Shown here piece after piece: positions 10,465 through 18,517 of a DNA stretch of 64,000 nucleotides. Position 1 is the first letter of the stretch. Every line of letters begins with the position of its first letter. The notes under the pieces are model-generated. The model had not been told where the DNA came from. It made no database searches and worked only from the letters and a program-made list of their open reading frames with translations. A program made the translations under genes and the position numbers. The stretch comes from Neobacillus endophyticus (lineage in GTDB: Bacteria; Bacillota; Bacilli; Bacillales; Cytobacillaceae), in NCBI RefSeq assembly GCF_013248975.1, contig NZ_JABRWH010000001.1, forward strand, positions 496,001-560,000, written 5' to 3'.

Positions 10465-10553
10465 CCTAAAGGTAGACTGTAGGGATGCATCCGTGTTTTC
10501 GCTAAACTAACTGTTTTTCTGGCTTTCCTCCGAGCAGGTAAACTCTTACCGCC

Positions 10554-10595
10554 TTGACAAGGCCACCATAAACACATATAGTTACCTAGGTAACT
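10554..10595 (+). promoter_or_regulatory. Promoter and MarR-type operator
   Basis: TTGACA (10554-10559), a 17-nt spacer and TATAGT (10577-10582) form a near-ideal sigma-A promoter. A perfect 16-bp palindrome AGTTACCTAGGTAACT (10580-10595) overlaps the -10 box. This placement fits self-repression by the MarR protein encoded next. Confidence 0.8.
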
Positions 10596-10620
10596 AATTT
10601 ACAAACTGGAGTGACCATTC

Positions 10621-11037
10621 ATGTTAAGCCACGATCTATTCCATACTCTCCATCAGCTTTCACGCCATCTTACCAATAAACTCAATGAAGCATTGAAACC
10701 AGTAGGACTATACGGCTCACAATGGGCTGTTATTTTTGTTTTGAAGAAGAAAGGCTCTCTTACACAAAAAGAATTGTGCGAGTACTTATTTGTTGAAGCT
10801 CCGCCGATGACCCGGACCATCCAGCGACTTGCAAAACAAGGCTATGTTGTTCAAGTTCCAGGAAAAGACAAAAGAGAAAAGCATGTACAATTGACGGAGA
10901 TTGCTCTAAATGAATATCCGAAATGGGAGCATGCGGTAATGCAAATGAACCAATCCCTATTACAGTACCTTCCCGAAACTTCTCAAGAAGAACTGTTTAA
11001 CCTGCAGAATGGCTGGCTGCAGCTGCTTATTAAATAA
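10621..11037 (+). CDS. MarR-family transcriptional regulator
   Basis: 138-residue winged-helix protein of usual MarR length. The segment around SLTQKELCEYLFVEAPPMTR (residues 50-69) is the recognition helix region, and GKDKREKHVQLT forms the wing. TGGAG precedes the ATG. Gene order with an MFS exporter 24 bp downstream and a palindromic operator over the promoter imply that it represses both genes, probably relieved by a small toxic ligand. The ligand is unknown. Confidence 0.88.
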   Translation: MLSHDLFHTLHQLSRHLTNKLNEALKPVGLYGSQWAVIFVLKKKGSLTQKELCEYLFVEAPPMTRTIQRLAKQGYVVQVPGKDKREKHVQLTEIALNEYPKWEHAVMQMNQSLLQYLPETSQEELFNLQNGWLQLLIK

Positions 11038-11061
11038 ACTAACTAAAAAGGAGAGGATGAA

Positions 11062-12276
11062 ATGAATAAATCAAAACTATGGACAAAAGATTTTATTAGC
11101 ATTTCCTTGAGTAACTTCTTTGTCTTTTTTACCTTCTACATCCTGCTTGTCACACTGCCTTCGTATGCATTGGATGATTTACATAGCAGCGCTTCTCAAG
11201 CGGGACTAATGTCAACCATATTTCTGCTTTCAGCAATTATCTCTCGCCCGCTTGCAGGCCAATGGCTGGAACGAGCAGGCAATAAAAAAGTGCTCCTAAC
11301 TGCTATGATTGTCTTTACAGGTGCTTCTATTTTTTACTTGTTTCCAAAAACAATCGGCGGTTTTTTATTGGTTCGGCTATTGCATGGAGTTGGTTTTGGA
11401 ATGGCCACAACCGCCGTGGGAGCGATTGTGGCTGATATTATTCCGTCCTCAAGACGAGGAGAAGGAATGGGATACTTTGTACTTTCCACAAACATGGCGA
11501 TGGTGCTGGGGCCGTTTATCGGGTTAATGGCCATTCAAAAGTGGGGACCGCACATAATGTTCACTCTCGCATTGATTATTGCCATGGGTTCATTAATAAC
11601 CAGTCTTAGCGTCAAGGTGAAAAAAGCGGAAGAACCAAAACAGATTGAGGTACTCTCCACCTTTTCATTTCGCAGCCTGATTGAACCATCAGCCGTTCCA
11701 ATCTCGACTGTCGGCGGCTTTATGGCTATTGCCTATTCCTCCTTGCTTTCCTTTGTAACTATTTACGCAGCACAAATTCACTTAGCGAGCGTTTCAAGTA
11801 TTTTCTTTGTGGTTTATGCTATTGTAATGTTAATTTCTAGACCATTTACAGGAAAATGCCTTGATCAATTCGGACCCAATTATATTACTTACCCATGTAT
11901 TTTACTTTTTGCCATTGGGATGTTTGTTTTAAGCCACGCCACAGGCGCTGCTACGTTTTTACTTGCGGCTGGATTAATTGGGATAGGCTGGGGAACGCTT
12001 TTTCCTACTTTCCAGACAATTGCGATCCAGAATGCAGAGCCTAGAAAAAGAGGTCTTGCTACCGCAACCTTTTTATCCATCTTTGATACGGGAATGGCGA
12101 TGGGATCATTTGTCGTCGGAATGATGGCTGCTAAGATGGATTATAGCTCTTTATATTCCTTGTTTTCTTTTTATATAGTTGCTGGTGCGGTACTTTTTTA
12201 CCTCTTTTATACTAGAAATAGAAAAAAGAACACTTCAATAAAAAAAGAGCAGCAATCAAGAGTTCAAGAAATCTAA
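11062..12276 (+). CDS. MFS transporter, 12-TM drug-efflux type
   Basis: 404 residues with about twelve hydrophobic helices. The first loop carries RPLAGQWLERAGNKKVLL, a variant of the MFS motif A. The cytoplasmic tail is basic and ends with glutamine and serine residues. An AAGGAGAGG box precedes the ATG. It is the second gene of the MarR operon, so export of a compound sensed by that regulator is the best guess. The substrate cannot be told from sequence. Confidence 0.87.
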   Translation: MNKSKLWTKDFISISLSNFFVFFTFYILLVTLPSYALDDLHSSASQAGLMSTIFLLSAIISRPLAGQWLERAGNKKVLLTAMIVFTGASIFYLFPKTIGGFLLVRLLHGVGFGMATTAVGAIVADIIPSSRRGEGMGYFVLSTNMAMVLGPFIGLMAIQKWGPHIMFTLALIIAMGSLITSLSVKVKKAEEPKQIEVLSTFSFRSLIEPSAVPISTVGGFMAIAYSSLLSFVTIYAAQIHLASVSSIFFVVYAIVMLISRPFTGKCLDQFGPNYITYPCILLFAIGMFVLSHATGAATFLLAAGLIGIGWGTLFPTFQTIAIQNAEPRKRGLATATFLSIFDTGMAMGSFVVGMMAAKMDYSSLYSLFSFYIVAGAVLFYLFYTRNRKKNTSIKKEQQSRVQEI

Positions 12277-12341
12277 AAGGTATTTTCAACCCTCCTCTCT
12301 TTGGTATATAATGGATTAATTATATTAGAGGAGTGATTTCC

Positions 12342-12644
12342 ATGGCTAAATCGAAAGCAAAGAAGATTAGAGAAAAGCTGGCGCGTGAAGGGAAAATGAC
12401 CCCTGAATATAAACGAAGCCCTTTCGTTTTCAGTGACATGCGAACCAGAGTGACAAAAACAAAGAAAGAACACTTATACCAGTTTAAACACAAGAACCAT
12501 CAAACCCGCGAAGGATCTGATGGTTCTTTTTATTTAATCGTCGCCGCCAAAAGCTTGATTAGCCTATGCCTTTTAAAATATAAACGGTGGGCTTCTTCTA
12601 CTGACACCGTGGAGAACGTAATTTTGGTGTCAGGCACCGCTTGA
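12342..12644 (+). CDS. Small basic protein, possibly YqkK-like, with an odd C-terminal extension
   Basis: A GAGGAG box 8 nt upstream marks ATG 12342. The first 62 residues are Lys/Arg-rich (MAKSKAKKIREKL start, KKEHLYQFKHKNH near 45) and look like a conserved small Bacillus protein that I tentatively link to YqkK. Around codon 64 the frame enters an intrinsic terminator hairpin (12493-12533) and runs on for about 35 residues antisense to the end of pxpC. A TAA lies one frame off just after the hairpin, so either the gene has a one-base frameshift or sequencing error, or the mRNA ends without a stop. The real product is probably about 65 residues. Function unknown. Confidence 0.65.
   Translation: MAKSKAKKIREKLAREGKMTPEYKRSPFVFSDMRTRVTKTKKEHLYQFKHKNHQTREGSDGSFYLIVAAKSLISLCLLKYKRWASSTDTVENVILVSGTA
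12493..12533 (+). terminator. Terminator inside the small ORF, shared with pxpC
   Basis: AGAACCATCA and TGATGGTTCT form a 10-bp stem followed by TTTTTATTT. It lies within the open frame of the small gene and next to the pxpC stop codon, so it could serve both converging genes. Confidence 0.8.
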
Positions 12645-13474
12645 GCAAGCAGCGGAATATCTGCAGAGATGACAGTAGCGATACGGGTATAGCCTCCGGT
12701 TGTTTGACGGTCTACCATAAGGATGATGGGCTGCCCGCTGGAGGGAACTTGGATGCCTCCAAATGGAACAGGGTCAGATATGATATCCGGCCCCAAGAGA
12801 TGGTCAAGTTTTGGTCCCTTTAACTGAATGCCCATTCGATTAGACTGTGGTGTAAGGGTGTAGGTTTCATTAAGAAATCGTTGGATGCTTTGTTTTGTAA
12901 AGCTTTTTTCATGCGGGCCAAGGATCACTCTTAGGTGAAGAGTCTTATGAAAGGTAGGAATTAGCTCCGGATGCAAGAATTTCAATGGTTTCATTATCGC
13001 AGCATTTCCAAGTAAAATATCCCCACTTTGCAATGCACGGCCCTCAAGCCCACCAAAGCCCCCATTCAGAAATGTTGATTTGCTTCCCAATATTTCAGGG
13101 ACATCAATTCCGCCACTAAACGCTATATAAGCTCTTGCCCCTTGCCGGCATGAGCCTATTGATAGGATCTGGCCTTTTTTCAACGAAATGCTTTTCCACA
13201 TCAGAACCTCATGTCCATCTACCTTTGGAGAAAAATCACCACCGCAAATGGCAACAGTGATATCGCTTAGAATTTCAATTTCTGGACCTGCTAAAACGGC
13301 TTCCAATGCAGCGCTCCCCAATGGATTTCCTGTTAAAATATTGGCGATTTGCAAAGAGAATACATCCATCGCACCTGAAGGAGAAATGCCATACTGTTGG
13401 AAGCCGAATCTTCCGAAATCCTGAATGGTTGTTTGCAGCCCAGGTTTTATGACTTTAAAAATTGCCTTATTCAT
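12530..13474 (-). CDS. pxpC: 5-oxoprolinase subunit PxpC (KipA-like)
   Basis: 314-residue biotin-dependent carboxyltransferase-like protein of the KipA family, with TTIQDFGRFGFQQYG near residue 15 and PSSGQPI..DRQTTGGY near 245-260. With PxpA and PxpB it forms the ATP-dependent enzyme that opens 5-oxoproline to glutamate in the cytoplasm. It overlaps the pxpA stop by 4 bp (ATGA). In B. subtilis the KipI/KipA pair was first described as a modulator of the sporulation kinase KinA, so a regulatory role is also possible. Confidence 0.93.
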   Translation of the reverse strand: MNKAIFKVIKPGLQTTIQDFGRFGFQQYGISPSGAMDVFSLQIANILTGNPLGSAALEAVLAGPEIEILSDITVAICGGDFSPKVDGHEVLMWKSISLKKGQILSIGSCRQGARAYIAFSGGIDVPEILGSKSTFLNGGFGGLEGRALQSGDILLGNAAIMKPLKFLHPELIPTFHKTLHLRVILGPHEKSFTKQSIQRFLNETYTLTPQSNRMGIQLKGPKLDHLLGPDIISDPVPFGGIQVPSSGQPIILMVDRQTTGGYTRIATVISADIPLLAQAVPDTKITFSTVSVEEAHRLYFKRHRLIKLLAATIK

Positions 13475-14235
13475 AGCGGGTTCCAGCTTTTCCTAATCGC
13501 AATATTTTCTGCTGCCAGCGCTTCTTTTAATTGTATGACAAAAACACATGCTTCAGGTTCATCACCATGCACACAAATAGTATCTGATTGGATGACGACA
13601 TTCGTTCCATCCACTGCTTCTACTTTTCCCTCTTTAATCATTCGGATTACCCGGTTAACGGCAAGAGTCGGATCTTGAATCATCGCATTTTTATCTTTCC
13701 TCGGCGTTAATGTTCCGTCAGGCTGGTAACTTCTGTCCGCAAATGTTTCCTCTGCCACTCGCAAGCCAATTTCTTTTCCAGCTTTTATTGACTCACTTCC
13801 GGCCAAGCCGTAAAGAACAAGAGAAGAATCAAACGAAACGACTGCTTTAGCAACGGCTTTTGCGATTTCTGGGTCTTTCGCCGCCATGTTGTACAAAGCA
13901 CCATGCGGCTTTACATGTGATAGCCTGGTATCACATGCTTTGCAAACAGCTGCCAGTGCGCCCATTTGATAAATGACCAAATGGTAGACCTCCCTAGGGG
14001 TCAATTTCATTTCCCGTCTGCCGAACCCCGCAAGATCTGGTAATCCCGGATGCGCGCCGATTCCCACGCCATATTTTTTTGCCATACGTACAGTTTCAAA
14101 CATGACATTATGGTCTCCAGCATGATAGCCGCAAGCAATATTGGCAGAAGAGATATACTGTAATATCTCCTGATCATTACCAATTTTAAACGCTCCAAAA
14201 CTCTCTCCCAAATCACAATTTAAATCAATTATCAA
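13471..14235 (-). CDS. pxpA: 5-oxoprolinase subunit PxpA (LamB/YcsF family)
   Basis: 254 residues with the family signature DLNCDLGE at the N-terminus, ACGYHAGD near 34-41, GAHPGLPD near 60, and HVKPHGALYN near 108. It is a TIM-barrel-like subunit that works with PxpB and PxpC in 5-oxoproline hydrolysis. The start is a TTG at 14235 with GGGGAG about 9 nt upstream; it overlaps the end of pxpB by 11 bp. The overlaps imply translational coupling. Confidence 0.94.
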   Translation of the reverse strand: MIIDLNCDLGESFGAFKIGNDQEILQYISSANIACGYHAGDHNVMFETVRMAKKYGVGIGAHPGLPDLAGFGRREMKLTPREVYHLVIYQMGALAAVCKACDTRLSHVKPHGALYNMAAKDPEIAKAVAKAVVSFDSSLVLYGLAGSESIKAGKEIGLRVAEETFADRSYQPDGTLTPRKDKNAMIQDPTLAVNRVIRMIKEGKVEAVDGTNVVIQSDTICVHGDEPEACVFVIQLKEALAAENIAIRKSWNPL

Positions 14236-14962
14236 GTTGGAACTCCCCTTTTTTATATGTCTGAACAGTAAATTTTCCTTGAGACACTAAGTCCTTTATT
14301 CTCAAATATTCATCAACATCAATGGAATAAAATTTTATATAATTCCCGGCAGACAATAAAATAGGTGACGGCTTGTCAATATCAAACAGTTGTATCGGCG
14401 TAATCCCCAGGATTCTCCAGCCTGACGGAACAACAGATGGATAGATCCCCGTCTGCTTTCCTCCTATTCCAACTGAGCCAGGTAGGACACTAGGCCGCGG
14501 GTGTTCCAGCCTTGGGACAGCAAGTTTAGGTGAAAGACCGCCCAGATACGGAAAGCCTGGAACAAAACCCATCATATATATGAGGTACTCTGGCTGACAA
14601 TGCAGCTTCACAACCTCTTCCTCCCTTAGGGTATGAAATTTAGCAATATAGCTTAGGTCTGAACCCGTTTCACCGCCATAATAAACCGGAATTTTATAAA
14701 CAATGGAAGAAGATGTATTTCGCTCGCTAGAAGCAAGACATAACTTTTCTACTAAACTCGTTAATTGATGATACGATATCTCTCCTGGACGGTAATAAAC
14801 AGCAACTGTCGTATACGCCGGCACCCATTCAACGATCCCCTTCACTTTGGATGCCTCCAGCAGGGAAATAAATTGCTGAATCTTATGATGAATAGACTCA
14901 CTAATTTCATTCCCAAATACAACGCTGATCGCTGCATCACCTAATGATCGAATCTCCACCAT
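14225..14962 (-). CDS. pxpB: 5-oxoprolinase subunit PxpB (KipI-like)
   Basis: 245 residues of the KipI/PxpB family, with GDAAISVVFG near the N-terminus and the core MMGFVPGFPYLGGL and RPSVLPGSVGIGGKQTGIYP in the C-terminal half. The start is ATG 14962, preceded by AGGGTG; a longer reading frame begins at 15022 but has no good ribosome binding site and adds an atypical charged tail. First gene of the pxpB-pxpA-pxpC operon. KipI of B. subtilis inhibits KinA, so a link with sporulation timing is possible but not shown by the sequence. Confidence 0.92.
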   Translation of the reverse strand: MVEIRSLGDAAISVVFGNEISESIHHKIQQFISLLEASKVKGIVEWVPAYTTVAVYYRPGEISYHQLTSLVEKLCLASSERNTSSSIVYKIPVYYGGETGSDLSYIAKFHTLREEEVVKLHCQPEYLIYMMGFVPGFPYLGGLSPKLAVPRLEHPRPSVLPGSVGIGGKQTGIYPSVVPSGWRILGITPIQLFDIDKPSPILLSAGNYIKFYSIDVDEYLRIKDLVSQGKFTVQTYKKGEFQLDN

Positions 14963-15158
14963 GGTTATCACCCTGATTTTTCCTTTATTTTTAACATTAT
15001 CGTCATCCTTAAAATAATTCAAGTTTCAGTCATTTCGAAAATTAAAAGTTAAAACAAGCAGTAAAGTTTACTTTTCAGTATGATTTGATGTTAAAAAGAT
15101 GGTTAAAAGATAGAAAAACAGTTAAGGGACTCATTCGAGTCCCTTGGTTGTAGTAAGC

Positions 15159-16025
15159 TTATTTCACAGAAATATGTAAAGACGTCGCTAGCGTTTCTCC
15201 TGGTTCAACCATTACTAATTCTTCCTTGCGGTTCAATTCGTTAGTTAATGCCATCCATGGCTCCACACAAATAAATTCCTGACTTTTTTCGGTCCATAAT
15301 ACGACATATTTAAATTCTTTACCATAGTTCATGCTAATCAGCTTGTTGCGGTCAGGAAGGTCAAATGAAATCTCCTTTTTTTCGGCATCAAGCAATGCAA
15401 AGGATTCTTTTTTATCTGTTAAGTCTAAAGAACCGTGAATATCTTTTTCTGCCATGTCATTATAATCCAAGTATGTTTTTGCATCTGATTTGTAAGTCAA
15501 ATTCTTAACAGATGTTTTAAAATAAGGATGGAATCCCGGATACATCGGCATGACAGCAGCATCCAGATTCTTGTATAGTTGTTCGATTATCAAAGTCTCT
15601 TTCGTCAAACGGTAAGTAAAAACTAATTCAAAATCAAACGGGAACTCTTTTTTCGTTTCCAAATTACTTGTTAGGCAAATAGTGATCGAAGCTTCCGTTT
15701 CTGATGCGGTTGTGTCGATCACCTCCCATGGATGGTTTCTTGCTACACCATGGTTTTTCATTTTATAGGTATGCCCTTTCCATTCATATTGCCCATTCTC
15801 GAGCTGGCCGGAAATTGGGAACAAAATCGGAATGCCACCCCGAATATTTTTCTCCGGGTTCAATAAAGTGTCTTCGTTTAAAAAAAGTATTTCCTCATCC
15901 TTCACGCCATAACCAATGATAATTCCACCGCGTTCCGGCACTACCTTTAACCAAGAACCTGCTTCCTTATCTATAAGTTCATACACATCATATGGATGAT
16001 ATTTGACGATATTTAATTGGTACAC
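15159..16025 (-). CDS. Aldose 1-epimerase family protein
   Basis: 288-residue galactose-mutarotase-like protein. It carries GGIPILFPISGQL near residue 64, the HGVARNHPWEV motif near 88 that would supply one active-site His, and FHPYFKT near 164 for a second. Such proteins interconvert sugar anomers or act on phosphorylated hexoses. I chose GTG 16025, 8 nt after GGGAGG; an ATG at 16106 would overlap the upstream marR gene and has no support. It may be co-transcribed with the MarR gene that ends 17 bp upstream. Substrate unknown. Confidence 0.85.
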   Translation of the reverse strand: MYQLNIVKYHPYDVYELIDKEAGSWLKVVPERGGIIIGYGVKDEEILFLNEDTLLNPEKNIRGGIPILFPISGQLENGQYEWKGHTYKMKNHGVARNHPWEVIDTTASETEASITICLTSNLETKKEFPFDFELVFTYRLTKETLIIEQLYKNLDAAVMPMYPGFHPYFKTSVKNLTYKSDAKTYLDYNDMAEKDIHGSLDLTDKKESFALLDAEKKEISFDLPDRNKLISMNYGKEFKYVVLWTEKSQEFICVEPWMALTNELNRKEELVMVEPGETLATSLHISVK

Positions 16026-16041
16026 TGTTGTTTCCCTCCCA

Positions 16042-16515
16042 TTATTCTGTTTCTTCCTTGCCAGTACCCCGAATTTCCTTTTCATGTATGGCAATGGTTT
16101 TTTCAATAAAACCGATAATCAATGACAACTCTTTTTCTGTATATTGAGCACAAAGCTTTATCATTTGGTCATTTAATGAGGTATAGTGCTCTTTAATATT
16201 CTTAAGCTTTTCCTTAACTGGAATGATCATGACCCGGCGGCGGTCATTTGGGTCCCTCTCCCTTTTTACAAAACCGGCATGCTCCAGTCTGTCAATTAAG
16301 GCGGTGACCGAACCAGTACTAAGCCCAGTTATGTTCCCCAGTTCTCCGGCAGTAAGTGGGCCATTCTCATTTAGTATGTCCGCAGTTTTAAAATCCGTTA
16401 CAACTAAACCAATTGATTGGGCAGCTTTTTGTTGAAAAAGAACCATCCTTGTACTTAATTTACGCAAGTTCTTAGTCACATCATTACTGGGTTCAGGATG
16501 ATTGGAAAATTCCAT
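16042..16515 (-). CDS. MarR-family regulator (YusO-like)
   Basis: 157 residues with a winged-helix fold: GPLTAGELGNITGLSTGSVTA region near 55-75 is the helix-turn-helix and RDPNDRRRVMI near 92-102 is the wing. It is divergent from a DHA2 exporter with a palindromic operator between them, as in the B. subtilis yusO-yusP pair. It likely represses both promoters and is released by a drug-like ligand. The start at 16515 has AAGGAAGGATG rather far upstream. Confidence 0.88.
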   Translation of the reverse strand: MEFSNHPEPSNDVTKNLRKLSTRMVLFQQKAAQSIGLVVTDFKTADILNENGPLTAGELGNITGLSTGSVTALIDRLEHAGFVKRERDPNDRRRVMIIPVKEKLKNIKEHYTSLNDQMIKLCAQYTEKELSLIIGFIEKTIAIHEKEIRGTGKEETE

Positions 16516-16549
16516 TGACAGAGCTTCATCCTTCCTTATAAAATAAATT

Positions 16550-16568
16550 TATCTTGATTATCAAGATA
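16550..16568. promoter_or_regulatory. MarR-type operator between marR and exporter genes
   Basis: TATCTTGATTATCAAGATA is a perfect 19-bp palindrome around a central T. Its position between the divergent genes and its match to the general MarR operator style (TATCTTGA half-sites) make it the likely binding site. Confidence 0.75.
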
Positions 16569-16660
16569 TTTATCTTTCGGAATAATTTTATCTGATTCAG
16601 TTTTCAAAATCAATAAAGGGGGACTCTAAGAGTTATCTAAATTTATAACTAAGGAGATCA

Positions 16661-18178
16661 ATGATGATAAAACAAGACACGAATCTTAAGCCTGTTGTCG
16701 CCGGGCTTCTGCTAGCAATTCTCATGGCAGCCATGGATAACACGATTGTGGCAACGGCGATGCCGACAATTGTTTCCGAGCTCGGCGGTTTTGACAAATT
16801 TATTTGGGTGACATCTGCCTATATGGTGGCCGTCATGGCGGGTATGCCAATTTTCGGAAAGTTATCTGATATGTATGGACGCAAACGTTTTTTTATTTTT
16901 GGCTTAATTGTTTTTCTAATCGGTTCTGCCCTTTGCGGTATTGCCCAAAGTATCGTTCAGTTGAGCATTTACCGTGCCATCCAGGGAATTGGCGGCGGTG
17001 CACTCATGCCAATTGCTTTTACCATTGTTTTTGATATATTTCCACCGGAAAATCGAGGTAAAATGACTGGCTTGCTTGGCGCTGTATTTGGCGCAGCAAG
17101 TATTCTTGGACCATTGTTAGGTGCTTACATCACAGATTATATCGGCTGGCACTGGATTTTTTACGTGAACGTACCAATTGGAATTGTCTCGATTTTTCTC
17201 ATTGTTTCGTTTTACCATGAATCATTGCAGCACTCCAAGCAAAAAATCGACTGGTGGGGTGCCATAACGCTCGTCATTTCAGTCGTCAGTCTTATGTTTG
17301 CACTTGAACTTGGCGGTAAACAGTATGATTGGAATTCTACTCAAATTATCAGCTTATTCGCGAGCTTCTTTATCTTTTTTGTTATTTTTTTCATTGCCGA
17401 ACTAAAAGCTGCCGAGCCAATCCTTCCGCTTTGGCTGTTTAAACGGCGATTATTTGCCACTTCGCAAATTCTTGCTTTCTTATATGGCGCCACCTTTATA
17501 ATTCTAACCGTGTTTATACCGATTTTCGTTCAAGCGGTTTATGGTGGAACAGCCAAGAATTCCGGATTAATATTGACACCGATGATGCTCGGTTCTGTTG
17601 CCGGAAGTTCCATTGGCGGAATTTTTATGGTCAAAACCTCTTACCGTAATCTAATGTTTGTTTCGATTATTTCATATATAGCAGGTATGTTTTTACTGGG
17701 CAGTATGAGTGTTGATACACCGCGCTGGCTGCTTACGATATATATGATTCTTGTCGGGTTCGGTGTTGGGTTCTCTTTCTCGCTTCTGCCAACTGCTTCG
17801 ATTCATAATTTGGAGCCGCAATACCGCGGGACTGCAAACTCTACCAATTCATTCCTAAGATCCTTTGGAATGACACTTGGAGTCACTGTATTCGGAACAA
17901 TCCAAGGAAATATTTTTACTGACAAACTGAAAGATGCCTTTAAAGGAATGCAGGGTTCTGCTAACTTTAAAATGGGCGATCCGCGCGAAATTTTCCAGGC
18001 AGATCAACGCTCCAAGATTCCTGGATTTATTTTGGATAAAATCATCCATGCGATGTCTGATTCCATTACACAGACTTTTATGTTGACGATGATTCCTATT
18101 GCGCTCATATTCATCACCATCTTTTTTATGGGCAATGCCCGAATTGAATCTAAAGCGAAAGCTCCTGTAAAAAATTAA
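16661..18178 (+). CDS. DHA2-type MFS multidrug exporter (YusP-like)
   Basis: 505 residues with about fourteen membrane helices. DHA2 hallmarks are LMAAMDNTIVATAMPTI near residue 20, the motif A loop GKLSDMYGRKRFF near 67, and RAIQGIGGGALMP near 106. It probably exports cationic or lipophilic drugs by proton antiport. The ATG follows AAGGAG; a second ATG 3 bp on has a better spacing of 7 nt. Its original terminator was split by the IS that begins at 18230. Confidence 0.9.
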   Translation: MMIKQDTNLKPVVAGLLLAILMAAMDNTIVATAMPTIVSELGGFDKFIWVTSAYMVAVMAGMPIFGKLSDMYGRKRFFIFGLIVFLIGSALCGIAQSIVQLSIYRAIQGIGGGALMPIAFTIVFDIFPPENRGKMTGLLGAVFGAASILGPLLGAYITDYIGWHWIFYVNVPIGIVSIFLIVSFYHESLQHSKQKIDWWGAITLVISVVSLMFALELGGKQYDWNSTQIISLFASFFIFFVIFFIAELKAAEPILPLWLFKRRLFATSQILAFLYGATFIILTVFIPIFVQAVYGGTAKNSGLILTPMMLGSVAGSSIGGIFMVKTSYRNLMFVSIISYIAGMFLLGSMSVDTPRWLLTIYMILVGFGVGFSFSLLPTASIHNLEPQYRGTANSTNSFLRSFGMTLGVTVFGTIQGNIFTDKLKDAFKGMQGSANFKMGDPREIFQADQRSKIPGFILDKIIHAMSDSITQTFMLTMIPIALIFITIFFMGNARIESKAKAPVKN

Positions 18179-18207
18179 TACAATAAAGTCTTGAATTACA
18201 TTTTAAA

Positions 18208-18229
18208 AGGGCGCCTAATGGGGCGCCCC
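18208..18229 (+). repeat. Left copy of the 22-bp palindromic target duplication
   Basis: Identical to 19989-20010. The GGGCGCC/GGGCGCCC stem was the terminator hairpin shared by the MFS gene and the minus-strand gene now at 20018. This copy kept the T4 tract on its left (minus-strand side) but lost the plus-strand T-run. Confidence 0.9.
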
Positions 18230-18230
18230 C

Positions 18231-18282
18231 AGACTGTCGACAAATCCGAAGGATTTCGGGTTTAAAATCGACAGTCTTTTTT
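18231..18282 (+). terminator. Terminator-like hairpin in the IS left end
   Basis: AGACTGTCGA (18231-18240) pairs perfectly with TCGACAGTCT (18268-18277), with an inner AAATCC/GGATTT stem, then six T. It overlaps the IS terminal repeat and would stop transcripts entering the IS from the MFS gene, replacing the terminator function lost on this side. Confidence 0.8.
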
Positions 18283-18302
18283 GTTTGGCCATATTAAACT
18301 TG

Positions 18303-18441
18303 TCTGTTGATTTCCGTTCCAGGCGGCTTCGCTTTCCGCGGGCGGTTCGGGGAGCCTCCTCTGCGCTTTCAGCGCCTGCGGGGTCTCCCCTGTCCCGTAC
18401 TCCCGCAGGAGTCTTCGCCGCCTTCCACTCCAATCAACAGA
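18303..18441. repeat. 139-bp MITE-like repeat nested in the IS
   Basis: It has terminal inverted repeats TCTGTTGATT (18303-18312) and AATCAACAGA (18432-18441) and a GC-rich core with inverted sub-repeats such as GGCGGCTTCG against CTTCGCCGCC. From memory, sequences of this style are scattered between genes in many Bacillaceae genomes. It lies between the IS left end and the transposase promoter. No clear target duplication was found. Confidence 0.7.
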
Positions 18442-18517
18442 GTGTAAAAATCAATAATGTACATTAACACAGCCTTTTGTATAATTTATTTACAGAGAAT
18501 TAATAGAGGTGGATGGA

